DNA of 64,000 nucleotides, taken from positions 2,480,001-2,544,000 of the forward strand of contig OZ244571.1 of the NCBI GenBank assembly GCA_965217825.1. The letters are read 5' to 3'. The translations under genes and the position numbers were made by a program. The DNA comes from VXNE01 sp965217825. GTDB taxonomy: Bacteria; Pseudomonadota; Gammaproteobacteria; Pseudomonadales; Azotimanducaceae. Below are positions 25,639-33,603 of this stretch, one piece after another (position 1 is the first letter of the stretch; the number at the start of each line of letters is the position of its first letter). The notes beneath the pieces are model-generated. The model searched no databases, was not told the DNA's origin, and saw only the letters and a list, made by a program, of their open reading frames with translations.

Positions 25639-27870
25639 TCAAGGATTCGGGACGACTTCCCAAATTGAATAGTACGGACTGCTGAGGGCCGTGGGGCGAA
25701 AATACGCCGGCTTGGTCGTATGCCGGATGAGAAGCTTGTTGAAGAGCGTGTCGGCTACGTTTGGGGTCATGATCGCGCCGAATCCATTGCGCCGCATCCA
25801 CTCAAGGTGAAAGCCCTCCTCGTGATCATAGTCCCATGTTGCCAGAGCGCTTCCGGTATACGTCACCAGCCGCCCCAGCTCTCGTGTAAACGACTTCCCA
25901 TCCCCCACAAGTTGTAGCCTTCTGCCCTTGTTCACGTCGAACTCCAAGTCTTCGCTCACATGAATTGTGTCGCCCTTGCGCCTGATATGGAACAGGCGTT
26001 TGATGGCCGAGGATTCGCCTTGCTTCTCCACCGTGTCCCAAGTGCCATACCAGAACCACCGGCCAGCGAATATCTCGTGATTCAGCAACAGGTAGATGGG
26101 ATCTGTCCGGGAAGGAAAGAGGAACTCCCGGCAGGTCGTGACGGATGCGCACGCTCGGGCGGATTCGGCCTTCGCGGAGAGTTCCAGAAGGGATCGAGCC
26201 GCCTCTTCAGGGGTTCGACCGAGCTCTCGCTTTGCCCAGCGAAGGCCGAGCCCCGGCCCGGCGAGCTCGTCGATCCGGCGCAGACCGCGTGTCCCCTGTG
26301 CGGCGTAGAAGCGGATGAAGTTTCGCGAAAAGTTAGGGTCGCGGCTTGCCAGTGGAAGATAGATATACACGCGACGTTCCCCACTCATGAACTCGCCGTC
26401 GGCGATCACCCGGCGACCGGTGAAGTACATCAGCGGATATCCCGCGGTCCAGGATGTCCAGATGATGGCGTTTTCCGGCGTGCGCTCCCTGATGCTCGGC
26501 ACCGCCTGAATGAGGTATTTGGTGCGCGGAGCGGTTGAAGGCGTTGTCATTTCCTTCACCACATTGGGTAGGACGGCTATCACGACGATGACGGCAGCGG
26601 CAGCCGCACCGAGCCAGGGACGATGCTGTTCGAAGCGTTTGTCCATGGCATCGATCAGGAAAGCCAGTGCGAGTCCGAGCGGTGGCCCCCAGAAAATCAT
26701 TGCGCGGTAGCCGAACAGGAAAACACTGAGGGCCAGCATCACCGGCACGGTCAACGCCACGGCGGTCCTCCGGGGATGCGTCCATGCCAGCCAAAGCAGG
26801 CCGACCAGGCCGAGCGGCAAGGAGGCAACGAAGCCAATGGACCCATCGATCAGTTGCCTCCAGTTCACGGCGCGGAGTTCCTCGATGTCGCCGCCAACGG
26901 CGGGAAAGTGCTCGCTGGCACCCCGGACACCGAAAATCGTCACCTCAAGGATGGTGCGAAAGGCATCTCGCACGGCTTCGGGAACAGCGACCAGAAAGGC
27001 GAGGAGCGACGCTATGACGGCGGTGCAGACCAGGAGTCCTTCCCGACGCCGCGGTCGATAGTAGAGGGCGGCACTGAACAGGAGTGGCATGAGACAAATC
27101 AGGGCAACAGCCTCCGGGGCCTGATCCCACCACCATGCAAAGAGTGCGGCGTTGGCCGCAGCGCCGAGCAGGTACAGGTAGCGCCGGGGAGACTCGTGCA
27201 ATCCGAAGCCCAGGGCCAGAATGGATGCGCCCACCGAGAAGGGGACGATCAGGCTGTCGGTGTCGTAGAAACCTAGGCTGGTCCTGTCGACGTAGGTTTG
27301 CGAGGTCATGCATACCAGCGCGGCGATGGCCGACGGGAGAGTCGGGATCTGGAATTGTCGGCACAGGATGAACATCAGCGGTGCCAGGCTCAATGAAAGG
27401 AGTACCGGCAACAGCGCGGCGGCCCAATCCAGGGAGAGCGTGGTCATGGTGCTGAACAGCACCGTGACGTACGAGAGCAGCGGCGGTGGATATGGACGCG
27501 GCGGGGGTTCCGGTGCCCTCCTCAATTCATCGACGGGTCGGTATTTGCCGTCTCGGAGATTTTGTGCAAAGCGCAGGTAGTAGTAGCCGTCGAAGTTCTG
27601 CAGTAGCGGCTCGTTCTCGAAGAAATATAGTTGCTGGTTGTCCCGCCAAGTGCCAAGGTCATGCACGCGCGGCAGCAGGCTGAGTGCCAACACGAGCAGG
27701 AATAGCAGCCAATGGGACCATCGACGCCAGCGGGAAACCGGGCATATGGAGGTTTGTCTGGATAGGTGAGGTGGCGGTCGGGGGCGTGTCGACACTATCG
27801 GCGGGTCCTGGCGCTGACCGCCTGCGCGAGCTTTTCCAAGCATGACATGCTGTCTTCCCAGCCGAGACAA
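25639..27870 (-). CDS. STT3-like oligosaccharyltransferase / membrane glycosyltransferase (GT66-type)
   Basis: Protein of up to 743 aa, with about 12 hydrophobic helices from residue 50 to 430 and a soluble C-terminal domain. STT3-like marks: NFDGYYYLRFAQ in the first external loop (DxD-like), GFYDTDSLIVPF in the second, and GASEHFPAVGG, close to the SVSE region. IWTSWTAGYPLMYFTGRRVIADG-type sequence sits where WWDYG-GY is expected, though the WWD triad is not conserved. The start is uncertain: the annotated ATG region overlaps a same-strand DAHP-synthase remnant (27795-28187), and the protein proper begins near RWRRWSHWLLFLLVL. It would transfer lipid-linked glycans to protein Asn in the periplasm, or attach sugars to another acceptor. 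Confidence 0.82.
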   Translation of the reverse strand: MSRLGRQHVMLGKARAGGQRQDPPIVSTRPRPPPHLSRQTSICPVSRWRRWSHWLLFLLVLALSLLPRVHDLGTWRDNQQLYFFENEPLLQNFDGYYYLRFAQNLRDGKYRPVDELRRAPEPPPRPYPPPLLSYVTVLFSTMTTLSLDWAAALLPVLLSLSLAPLMFILCRQFQIPTLPSAIAALVCMTSQTYVDRTSLGFYDTDSLIVPFSVGASILALGFGLHESPRRYLYLLGAAANAALFAWWWDQAPEAVALICLMPLLFSAALYYRPRRREGLLVCTAVIASLLAFLVAVPEAVRDAFRTILEVTIFGVRGASEHFPAVGGDIEELRAVNWRQLIDGSIGFVASLPLGLVGLLWLAWTHPRRTAVALTVPVMLALSVFLFGYRAMIFWGPPLGLALAFLIDAMDKRFEQHRPWLGAAAAAVIVVIAVLPNVVKEMTTPSTAPRTKYLIQAVPSIRERTPENAIIWTSWTAGYPLMYFTGRRVIADGEFMSGERRVYIYLPLASRDPNFSRNFIRFYAAQGTRGLRRIDELAGPGLGLRWAKRELGRTPEEAARSLLELSAKAESARACASVTTCREFLFPSRTDPIYLLLNHEIFAGRWFWYGTWDTVEKQGESSAIKRLFHIRRKGDTIHVSEDLEFDVNKGRRLQLVGDGKSFTRELGRLVTYTGSALATWDYDHEEGFHLEWMRRNGFGAIMTPNVADTLFNKLLIRHTTKPAYFRPTALSSPYYSIWEVVPNP

Positions 27871-28187
27871 GCGTCCGTGATGCTGATGGCGAACTCAAGG
27901 TCGCCGGGGTCGCGGAGTGCCTGACAGCCTTCGGTCAGGTGGCTCTTGATCATCACCCCCATCGGATGCCGGTCGTCATGTTGGAGTCGTCCGGCAGCCC
28001 GTCTCGCATACCTGGATTCGCCGTCTGAAGTCCTTTGGCTATTGGCGTGGCTCATGTCCACCATGAGGCTGGCTGGGAGCCCTGCGGTTCCCACTTGCCC
28101 GGCACAGGCTTCACCGTCGTCGGAGGCGAAGTTGGCGCACCCTCCGCCACGTCGAAGGATAGCATGACAGTCATCCTTGCTTTCGGT
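27795..28187 (-). pseudogene. C-terminal remnant of class I DAHP synthase
   Basis: The minus-strand frame reads DDCHAILRRGGG, LPASLMVDMSHANSQ, GVMIKSHLTEG and ISITDACLGWEDS, the C-terminal third of 3-deoxy-7-phosphoheptulonate synthase (AroF/G/H type, first step of the shikimate pathway). A stop (TAG) lies at 28188-28190 immediately upstream and no N-terminal two-thirds exist in the window, so the gene is broken. About 130 residues remain of the usual 350. Its 3' end overlaps the possible start of the STT3-like gene. Confidence 0.88.
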
Positions 28188-28230
28188 CTAACAAATCGCC
28201 GAATGCCCTAGCTTGGTCACGGAGAAAGAC

Positions 28231-28382
28231 GTGGCGCCGCGGGCACGGTCTTCTGGGTCGATCCGATGGAAGAGATCATCGTCATCGGGATGATTCAGCT
28301 CATGGGCTCGCCGTGGCCGCTGCGGGAGAAACTCAAGGTGTTGACCTACGAGGCAATCACGGACCGCGCTGCTTCAGGCTAG
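28231..28382 (+). pseudogene. 3' remnant of a serine hydrolase gene
   Basis: Encodes the last 50 residues (GTVFWVDPMEEIIVIGMIQ ... LTYEAITDRAASG) of the beta-lactamase-family hydrolase found intact at 23107-24387, with about 88% nucleotide identity by eye. The upstream nine-tenths of the gene is absent. It is convergent with the intact LLM gene, exactly mirroring the gene order at 24.4 kb. Confidence 0.85.
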
Positions 28383-28386
28383 TCAA

Positions 28387-29511
28387 CTATCCCCAGTTCG
28401 GCATGACCTTCCGCGCGAACAGGTCGAGCGAGTCGTGAATCTGTTCCGGTGTGTGAATGCCCGCCGGAATCAACAAAAAGGCTTCGTCAATCGGAACCGC
28501 CTTCGAGATGCGCTCGATGCGCTTGTTGAGGGTGTCGGGAGAACCTACCAGGAGTTCGGGAAGACCCTGTCCGAAGGGCGTCGCCCAAGTATCCCAGAAC
28601 CACTGCATATCTTCGAACAGCGCCTGGGCCCTGGCGTCGGTTTCGGCGCAAATCATGATTCCGCCCCAGCAGGCTTCCTCGCCGGGCGGGACGTCGTGAC
28701 CGTAGGATTCGGCCTCCTCGCGCCACTCGCGCCAGAGTAGCTGCAGAAACTCCGTGTTGCCGGAAAGAACGATGGGGCGGCCCTTGTACCGCGCCCAGAA
28801 CTTCGCCGTGCGCAGGCTCGCGGAGAAACCGCCATACAGCGGTATTTCCGCCTGCAGGGGCCTTGGCGCGATGCCGATCTCGTCGACGCGCATATCGGCG
28901 TTCACGCCGCGGCCGAACCGCGTGTAGACGGGGTGCTGATGCGGGTTGACGAAACCCGTCGGCGGAAAGGTCCAGAACTCCCCCCGGTGTGAGAACGTCT
29001 CGTTGGCCAGCGCCTTCGTCACCACCTCGACGAACTCGGTGAAATAGCGCCGGTTGAGGTCATCATCCGGCGTGTCCTTCGTCCATGGCCCGACCGCCCT
29101 GAGGTCCGGGCGAACCTTGAAGTTCTCCACCCAGCGCGCCTGGTAGCCGCGCACCAGACCGATACCAAGTCGACCGCCGAGCATGTGGTCCATGGTGGCG
29201 ATCTTTTCTGCGGTGGCGAGGGGATTGTTCGCCGTGGACACGAAGCCGCAGGTGACGATTCGCATGGTTTCGGTGTGCTGGCCGAGCCACATCGCCATCA
29301 ATGCGGGGTCGTTTGCGATCTCGAAGCCTTCGATCTGCAGGTGGTGCTCGGGATGGCCGAAGCCGAAGTAGCCCCGGGTTTCCGCGAACCGCGCGTAGTC
29401 CGCGAGTTCCGCGAGCATGCGTCGATAGAGCACCGGGTTCCTGCCAGCCATGCCCGCTTCGAGCTCGTGGCGGCGTCCCACCGTGCAGTAGACGAAGAGA
29501 CCGAATTTCAT
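28387..29511 (-). CDS. LLM-class (luciferase-like) flavin-dependent oxidoreductase
   Basis: Protein of 374 aa from ATG 29511 (MKFGLFVYCTVGRRHELEAG). A start at 29571 is possible but would overlap the divergent gene. Bacterial-luciferase-like TIM barrel features include FGFGHPEHHLQIEGFEIAND, MRIVTCGFVSTANNPLATAEK and DHMLGGRLGIGLVRGY. The family oxidises substrates with reduced FMN or F420. The product resembles alkanal-monooxygenase-like proteins in catabolic clusters rather than true luciferase. It is transcribed divergently from the PhyH gene with start sites only 59 nt apart, so they probably share a regulatory region. Confidence 0.9.
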   Translation of the reverse strand: MKFGLFVYCTVGRRHELEAGMAGRNPVLYRRMLAELADYARFAETRGYFGFGHPEHHLQIEGFEIANDPALMAMWLGQHTETMRIVTCGFVSTANNPLATAEKIATMDHMLGGRLGIGLVRGYQARWVENFKVRPDLRAVGPWTKDTPDDDLNRRYFTEFVEVVTKALANETFSHRGEFWTFPPTGFVNPHQHPVYTRFGRGVNADMRVDEIGIAPRPLQAEIPLYGGFSASLRTAKFWARYKGRPIVLSGNTEFLQLLWREWREEAESYGHDVPPGEEACWGGIMICAETDARAQALFEDMQWFWDTWATPFGQGLPELLVGSPDTLNKRIERISKAVPIDEAFLLIPAGIHTPEQIHDSLDLFARKVMPNWG

Positions 29512-29569
29512 TGCGCTTGGCTCGCGCGATGTTTCAGGCAGCGTACCACGGCGTGTACACTCTTGAGTC

Positions 29570-30418
29570 ATGGACGCCGAATGTTTGAACTACCGGCTGA
29601 CGGGCGAGGAGCGCAAGTGCCTTGACGAGCAGGGGTATTTCATCGCACGAGACGTGCTGCCGTCGGCGACACTCGCACGGCTGACCGATGCGGCCGATCG
29701 GCTCGATGTCGAATATCGGCCCAAGTACGGGTTGCAACCCCACGAACGGCTCAACCATCTGGACTGCATTGGTTACGACGATGCTTTCCTGGAGCTCCTC
29801 GATTGGCCTCGGACGATCGCGAAGGTCATCGACATTCTTGGCTGGCACATTCAGCTCTACCACAGCCATCTCATCATCACGCCGCCGCCGCCGGAGGATC
29901 ATCCGCCGCAAACCGGTCGCCTGCGCTGGCACCAGGACAGCGGCCGGTTGAATATCGACTTCGAGACCAATCCGCGGCCTCGCGTGTCGCTCAAGGTGGC
30001 CTTTCTCCTCACCGGGACCGAGACCCCGGATCGGGGCAGCACCCACGTCATTCCCGGCAGTCACCGGCGCAACACGCTCGAATTCCCTGTGGACAACGCG
30101 GAACATCCCGATGCGACGCCCGTGTGTGCGCGAGCCGGCGATGCGGTGTTTTTCGAACGACGCCTGTGGCACGCATCAGGCCGCAACCAGTCGCGGTTCA
30201 CCCGCAAGATATTATTCTTGGGCTACAGCTATCGATGGCTGCGCCCGCGCGACGACATGACGGTGGACCACTACCTGGCGGACGCGGACCCGATTCGCCG
30301 CCAGTTGCTCGGCGCGAGCCCCACGGGCGGGATGGGATATACCTCGCCGACAGACGAAGACGTGCCGCTCAAGGCTTGGCTGGCAGAGCATTTGGGAGAG
30401 ACCGCTGTCGTTCCCTGA
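29570..30418 (+). CDS. Phytanoyl-CoA dioxygenase (PhyH) family Fe(II)/2-oxoglutarate oxygenase
   Basis: Protein of 282 aa. The cupin core contains the iron-binding HxD in RWHQDSGRLN (about residue 121), a downstream loop TPDRGSTHVIPGSH (typical GSxxxxPGSH), and the distal His in FFERRLWHASGRN followed by the 2-oxoglutarate-binding Arg. It would hydroxylate an unactivated carbon using O2 and 2-oxoglutarate. Members act on phytanoyl-CoA, ectoine precursors or natural products, so the substrate is open. It is convergent with the acyl-CoA-dehydrogenase-like gene, separated by 6 nt. Confidence 0.92.
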   Translation: MDAECLNYRLTGEERKCLDEQGYFIARDVLPSATLARLTDAADRLDVEYRPKYGLQPHERLNHLDCIGYDDAFLELLDWPRTIAKVIDILGWHIQLYHSHLIITPPPPEDHPPQTGRLRWHQDSGRLNIDFETNPRPRVSLKVAFLLTGTETPDRGSTHVIPGSHRRNTLEFPVDNAEHPDATPVCARAGDAVFFERRLWHASGRNQSRFTRKILFLGYSYRWLRPRDDMTVDHYLADADPIRRQLLGASPTGGMGYTSPTDEDVPLKAWLAEHLGETAVVP

Positions 30419-30424
30419 TGTGCA

Positions 30425-31582
30425 CTAGTCCCTGAGTCCTGACAGCATCAAACCGCTGGGTTCGAGTCCCAGCAGCACGCGTCCGCCGTCCTCGATGTGG
30501 TGCGGCGCCACCGTCACATGCTGGCGCACGACGCGGACGTTGCGGGCGATGCGTTCAAGCGGTTGTTCGATCTGGTTGGCCGATGTTCCAGCGGCTTCGG
30601 CCACGGTGTCTACCGCTTGCGCCGCCGCCAGGACCGCGTCCGAGCAGACGATCTGGAATAGGGCGCGGTCGCGCAAGGTGAACTCCTCTCCAGCGACCAC
30701 CTTGCGCCACATCGCCTCCGTGCGCTCGAACACCGAGGCCCGGGCGCCGCGCAATCGCGCCTCCGCCAGCGCCACGGCTCGCTGGGCGAAGGGGCGCTCC
30801 CGCAGCATGCGCGCGGTCAGACGGAGTTGCTTGCCGGCCGCGAGTTCGACGAAGGCGTCGATCCCGGCGCGCGCGATGCCGAGCGCCACGGCGACCTTGT
30901 TGTAGGCGAGACGCGTCCCCAGAGGAATGCCCCCGAGCGGGGAATCGCCCGTAGCGCCTCCCATCGGCGCGATGATGTGCGCTTCCGGCACGGTAACGCG
31001 GTCGACGCGCACGTCGTGGGAGCCGGAGCCCCGCAGTCCAGAGACATTCCACGTATCCACGATCTCGATATCGCTGGCCGGAACGATGGCGTAGCGGGTG
31101 GCGTCATCGATGCGCTCGTTGTTCTCATAGAGTTGCACGGTGGCGCCGAAGATCTGCGCATTGTGTACGCCGCTGACGAACTGCCACTGACCGTGCACGC
31201 GCCAGCCGCCTTCGATGCGGTCCGCGCGGCCGATGGCGGCTGTCGAACTGGCCATCACGGTCATGGGATCGGCGATGAGCGCCGGACACTGGGCGAAACC
31301 CGGACCGATGATGCCGAAGGTTTCGATGCCGATCATGAGGTTCCAGCCTGCGCTCCCGTCCACGCGCGACACGGCTTCGATGACCCGGATCTGGGTCATC
31401 GGGTCGGCTTCGGCGCCATGAAATTTCTTCGGCGCTGCAATCCGGTACAGCCCCTCGCGCGCGAACGCCTCCGCCACTGGCGCCGGCAACCGGCGTTCGT
31501 TTTCGGCTTGGTGCGCGTACGCGGCGACCAGCGGGCCGAGATCCTCGGCCTTGGCAACGAGTGTGTCTGCGCCCAACGTCAT
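30425..31582 (-). CDS. Acyl-CoA-dehydrogenase-fold flavoprotein (monooxygenase/hydroxylase type)
   Basis: Protein of 385 aa with the acyl-CoA dehydrogenase fold: N-terminal helices with LPAPVAEAFAREGLYRIAAP, middle beta domain (GGWRVHGQWQFVSGVHNAQ, DTWNVSGLRGSGSHDVRV) and helical C-terminal domain. The WxxxGxRGSGS pattern and absence of the catalytic Glu context put it with the HpaB/DszC-like flavin monooxygenases that oxidise aromatic or sulfur compounds with FMNH2, rather than with beta-oxidation dehydrogenases. A flavin reductase partner is not visible. It lies 21 nt downstream of an LLM gene on the same strand. Confidence 0.85.
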   Translation of the reverse strand: MTLGADTLVAKAEDLGPLVAAYAHQAENERRLPAPVAEAFAREGLYRIAAPKKFHGAEADPMTQIRVIEAVSRVDGSAGWNLMIGIETFGIIGPGFAQCPALIADPMTVMASSTAAIGRADRIEGGWRVHGQWQFVSGVHNAQIFGATVQLYENNERIDDATRYAIVPASDIEIVDTWNVSGLRGSGSHDVRVDRVTVPEAHIIAPMGGATGDSPLGGIPLGTRLAYNKVAVALGIARAGIDAFVELAAGKQLRLTARMLRERPFAQRAVALAEARLRGARASVFERTEAMWRKVVAGEEFTLRDRALFQIVCSDAVLAAAQAVDTVAEAAGTSANQIEQPLERIARNVRVVRQHVTVAPHHIEDGGRVLLGLEPSGLMLSGLRD

Positions 31583-31603
31583 TCCCGGCCCGCGGGTTCT
31601 CGT

Positions 31604-32518
31604 TCAGTCCATCGCCCCGCGGATCGCCTCGTGGAGGGTTGCAAGGACATCGAGCATCGCCTCCACGCTGCGCGCGCCGGACTGGAAAATCGCCGTCGCG
31701 TTCAGCGTTCCCCATCCGAAGCCCATTTCCATCGCGGACACGGCGCGTTCGACCACCCGATCCGTGTCGGAATAGAAACGCTTGCCGGCAGTATCCGTTG
31801 GTGGAACCGCGAGCATTTGCTGATAGCCGAGGGCGTCCGGATCGCGGCCCGCCGCTTCCGCGTAAGCCGCGATCTTGTTCTTGCACTTCTTCGCTACCGC
31901 CGGGTCGGAGATCGCGGTGGCGAGCCATCCGTCGCCGAGTTCCCCGACCCGGCGCAAAGCGCGCTCCGACGCGCCGCCGATCCAGATCGGCAAGTCTCCG
32001 CCCTGGGGCGGTTTTGGCTCCATCGCCATGGCCGTGGATGTGTAGTAGTCGCCGGCGATGTCTACCTGCTCATCGCGCCAATAGGCGCGCAGCACGCGGA
32101 TGGCCTCGTCCATGCGCTTGCCGCGATTGCGAAACGGTTCTTCCAGCGCGTCGTACTCGGACTCCTGCCAGCCGACGCCGACGCCGAGGCGCATGCGCCC
32201 GCCGGAAAGCGTATCGAGGGTGGCCACCTGCTTCGCCACCAACACCGGTTGGCGTTGCGGCAGAACCAGCACCTCGGTGCCCAGGCCGATGCGCGAAGTG
32301 GCGGACGCGACGAAGCTCAAGGTCATCAGGGCTTCCATGATGGGCATCTTCGGGGGATACATCGGCGCGGCGCGCGAGGGGGTGGCGAAACCCATGATGA
32401 CGTGATCGAAGGTGTCGAGCTGATCGAACCCGATCTCTTCGATTCCCCGCGCCAGTTTGACGATGCCTTCAGGGCCTTCGCGATAGGTGACGCTCGGGAA
32501 CTCGACCGCGAGTTTCAT
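31604..32518 (-). CDS. LLM-class flavin-dependent oxidoreductase (F420/FMN)
   Basis: Protein of 304 aa, complete. Luciferase-like motifs: EEIGFDQLDTFDHV near the N-terminus, RIGLGTEVLVLPQRQPVLVAKQ, TLDTLSGGRMRLGVGVGWQ, and IWIGGASERALRRVGELGDGW. This pattern belongs to the TIGR03619-like subgroup often annotated as F420-dependent, although the organism need not use F420. The start ATG 32518 has AAGGGAAGGAT upstream. It is the first gene of a two-gene minus-strand operon with the flavin monooxygenase-like protein. Confidence 0.9.
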   Translation of the reverse strand: MKLAVEFPSVTYREGPEGIVKLARGIEEIGFDQLDTFDHVIMGFATPSRAAPMYPPKMPIMEALMTLSFVASATSRIGLGTEVLVLPQRQPVLVAKQVATLDTLSGGRMRLGVGVGWQESEYDALEEPFRNRGKRMDEAIRVLRAYWRDEQVDIAGDYYTSTAMAMEPKPPQGGDLPIWIGGASERALRRVGELGDGWLATAISDPAVAKKCKNKIAAYAEAAGRDPDALGYQQMLAVPPTDTAGKRFYSDTDRVVERAVSAMEMGFGWGTLNATAIFQSGARSVEAMLDVLATLHEAIRGAMD

Positions 32519-32689
32519 ATCCTTCCCTTGTTTTGATCGGTATTCGATAACCGATGATAAAACAACTGGTTATCGTATGTGATCCGATGAGTGCCACGGA
32601 TGCGACGCTTTGCTACGGCAATACGATACGTTGTTAGGGTCCGCCTGCGTCGATTATGATTGGCCAGTGCATATACAGGACATCGCCAA
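32519..32689. other. Intergenic, probable promoter region for the LLM and small-ORF genes
   Basis: AT-richer than its surroundings, with TTATCG-type repeats (GATAACCGATGATAAAACAACTGGTTATC) forming an imperfect palindrome around 32547-32576 that could be an operator for the LLM operon. No gene is seen. Confidence 0.35.
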
Positions 32690-32905
32690 ATGGACTTCGA
32701 CGAAGAGAGTATCGCGCGCACCGGCGGATTCAACCCCGCGGCCAGGCGTTTGCAACTGGGGCTCAGCGCGATCATCGGTCGTCCGGACGGCACCGTCGTC
32801 GAGATTTTTCCCGACGGAACCGAGACCGTGCTCGCTCGCCGAAGCCAAGCAGGTAACGACCATGACCGGAACCTTGAGGACGGGTCCGGCGGGCAAGGCG
32901 CTTGA
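32690..32905 (+). CDS. Small hypothetical protein, coupled to a truncated P-loop ORF
   Basis: Protein of 71 aa (MDFDEESIARTGGFNPAARR ...). The middle has a beta-hairpin-like PDGTVVEIFPDGTETVLAR. No family recognised. Its stop codon overlaps the TTG of the next frame by 4 nt (TTGA), the arrangement of co-translated pairs such as toxin-antitoxin modules. It may be the antitoxin-like partner of the P-loop protein, but that is inference from layout and size only. Confidence 0.45.
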   Translation: MDFDEESIARTGGFNPAARRLQLGLSAIIGRPDGTVVEIFPDGTETVLARRSQAGNDHDRNLEDGSGGQGA

Positions 32906-33090
32906 GCAGGATATTCAACGCGGTTACAGGGCCTTCCGGAGCGGGTAAAAGCGCCTTTTGTAAACAACAGGCTGATTGGGAGCACTGCCTCTACAACCTC
33001 GACGAATGGGCGGGCAAGCACGGAGAAGTCGACAAACCGACCGTTCGCGAAAACGCGTGGGATGCTTTGCTCCGAGGCTCGGGTAGATGA
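32902..33090 (+). pseudogene. Truncated P-loop kinase-like ORF
   Basis: Encodes 62 aa with a good Walker A motif, GPSGAGKS (about residues 10-17), then NLDEWAGKHGE. Related P-loop kinases, including zeta-toxin-like proteins, are usually about 180-250 aa, so most of the fold, including Walker B and lid, is missing. The frame ends at a stop 110 nt before the CRISPR-like repeats. Start is TTG 32902 by overlap with the upstream ORF. Confidence 0.45.
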
Positions 33091-33200
33091 CTTGGGCCCG
33101 GTGACGATGTGGTCAATTCCCCGAACCGGGTCGGTCAATTACGAATGAAGCGGCACGCTTGGGGCAAGACCGACAGAGACAGCGAAGGCGGTGCCATCCA

Positions 33201-33361
33201 GGTTCCCCCGCCCGCGCGGGGATAGACCCATGACTGCCTTCGCGAACGGATTCGCCATGGAGGTTCCCCCGCCCGTGCGGGGATAGACTCCGATCCGCCC
33301 TGCTTCATCCGCTGTGGGCTTGGGCGAGCCATGGTTTCCCCGCCTGCGCAGGGCTGAATCC
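33201..33361 (+). CRISPR. Orphan type I-E-like CRISPR remnant (two repeats plus one degenerate)
   Basis: Two 29-nt repeats, 33201-33229 and 33262-33290, differ at two positions and have the type I-E core CCCCCGCCC(G/T)(C)GCGGGGATAGAC with a GC hairpin. They are separated by a 32-nt spacer (33230-33261), the standard type I-E spacing. A third, degenerate repeat (GGTTTCCCCGCCTGCGCAGGG...) lies at 33333-33361 after a 42-nt gap. Translated frames here give the YPRAGGGT and SPRGRGN strings typical of translated I-E arrays. No cas genes are in the window, so this is an orphan or decayed array. Confidence 0.75.
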
Positions 33362-33603
33362 GCAACAAGACGGCGGGGCCACGTTTTGGGAATAAGAATA
33401 CCGCGACGCGGTTCGTATAGCGTCGCGGAGAAAGGCGGTGTTAATTTGGCGGGAACGTCCGTCGCCAATCACGATCAGTGATCACGCGGCGCATCGGGCG
33501 CCCCCGCCCCGATTTAGGAGTTGATACACCCCTCAACCGTTGATATCACAGATCACCTCCTTTATTCAGCCCAACATGGTGCCCATTATCCGATTGCAGC
33601 ACG
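33362..33603. other. Intergenic after the CRISPR remnant
   Basis: About 240 nt with no further repeat units and no supported gene. Possibly the decayed distal end of the array plus the 3' untranslated region of the minus-strand small secreted protein gene. Confidence 0.3.

Noticed and set aside
30827..32536. Plus-strand open frame of 569 codons
   Set aside because: Antisense to the flavin monooxygenase-like and LLM genes, no recognisable domains.
33135..33468. Minus-strand frames rich in Arg/Gly/Pro over the CRISPR region
   Set aside because: The strings YPRAGGGT and SPRGRGN are the translated CRISPR repeat, not a protein.
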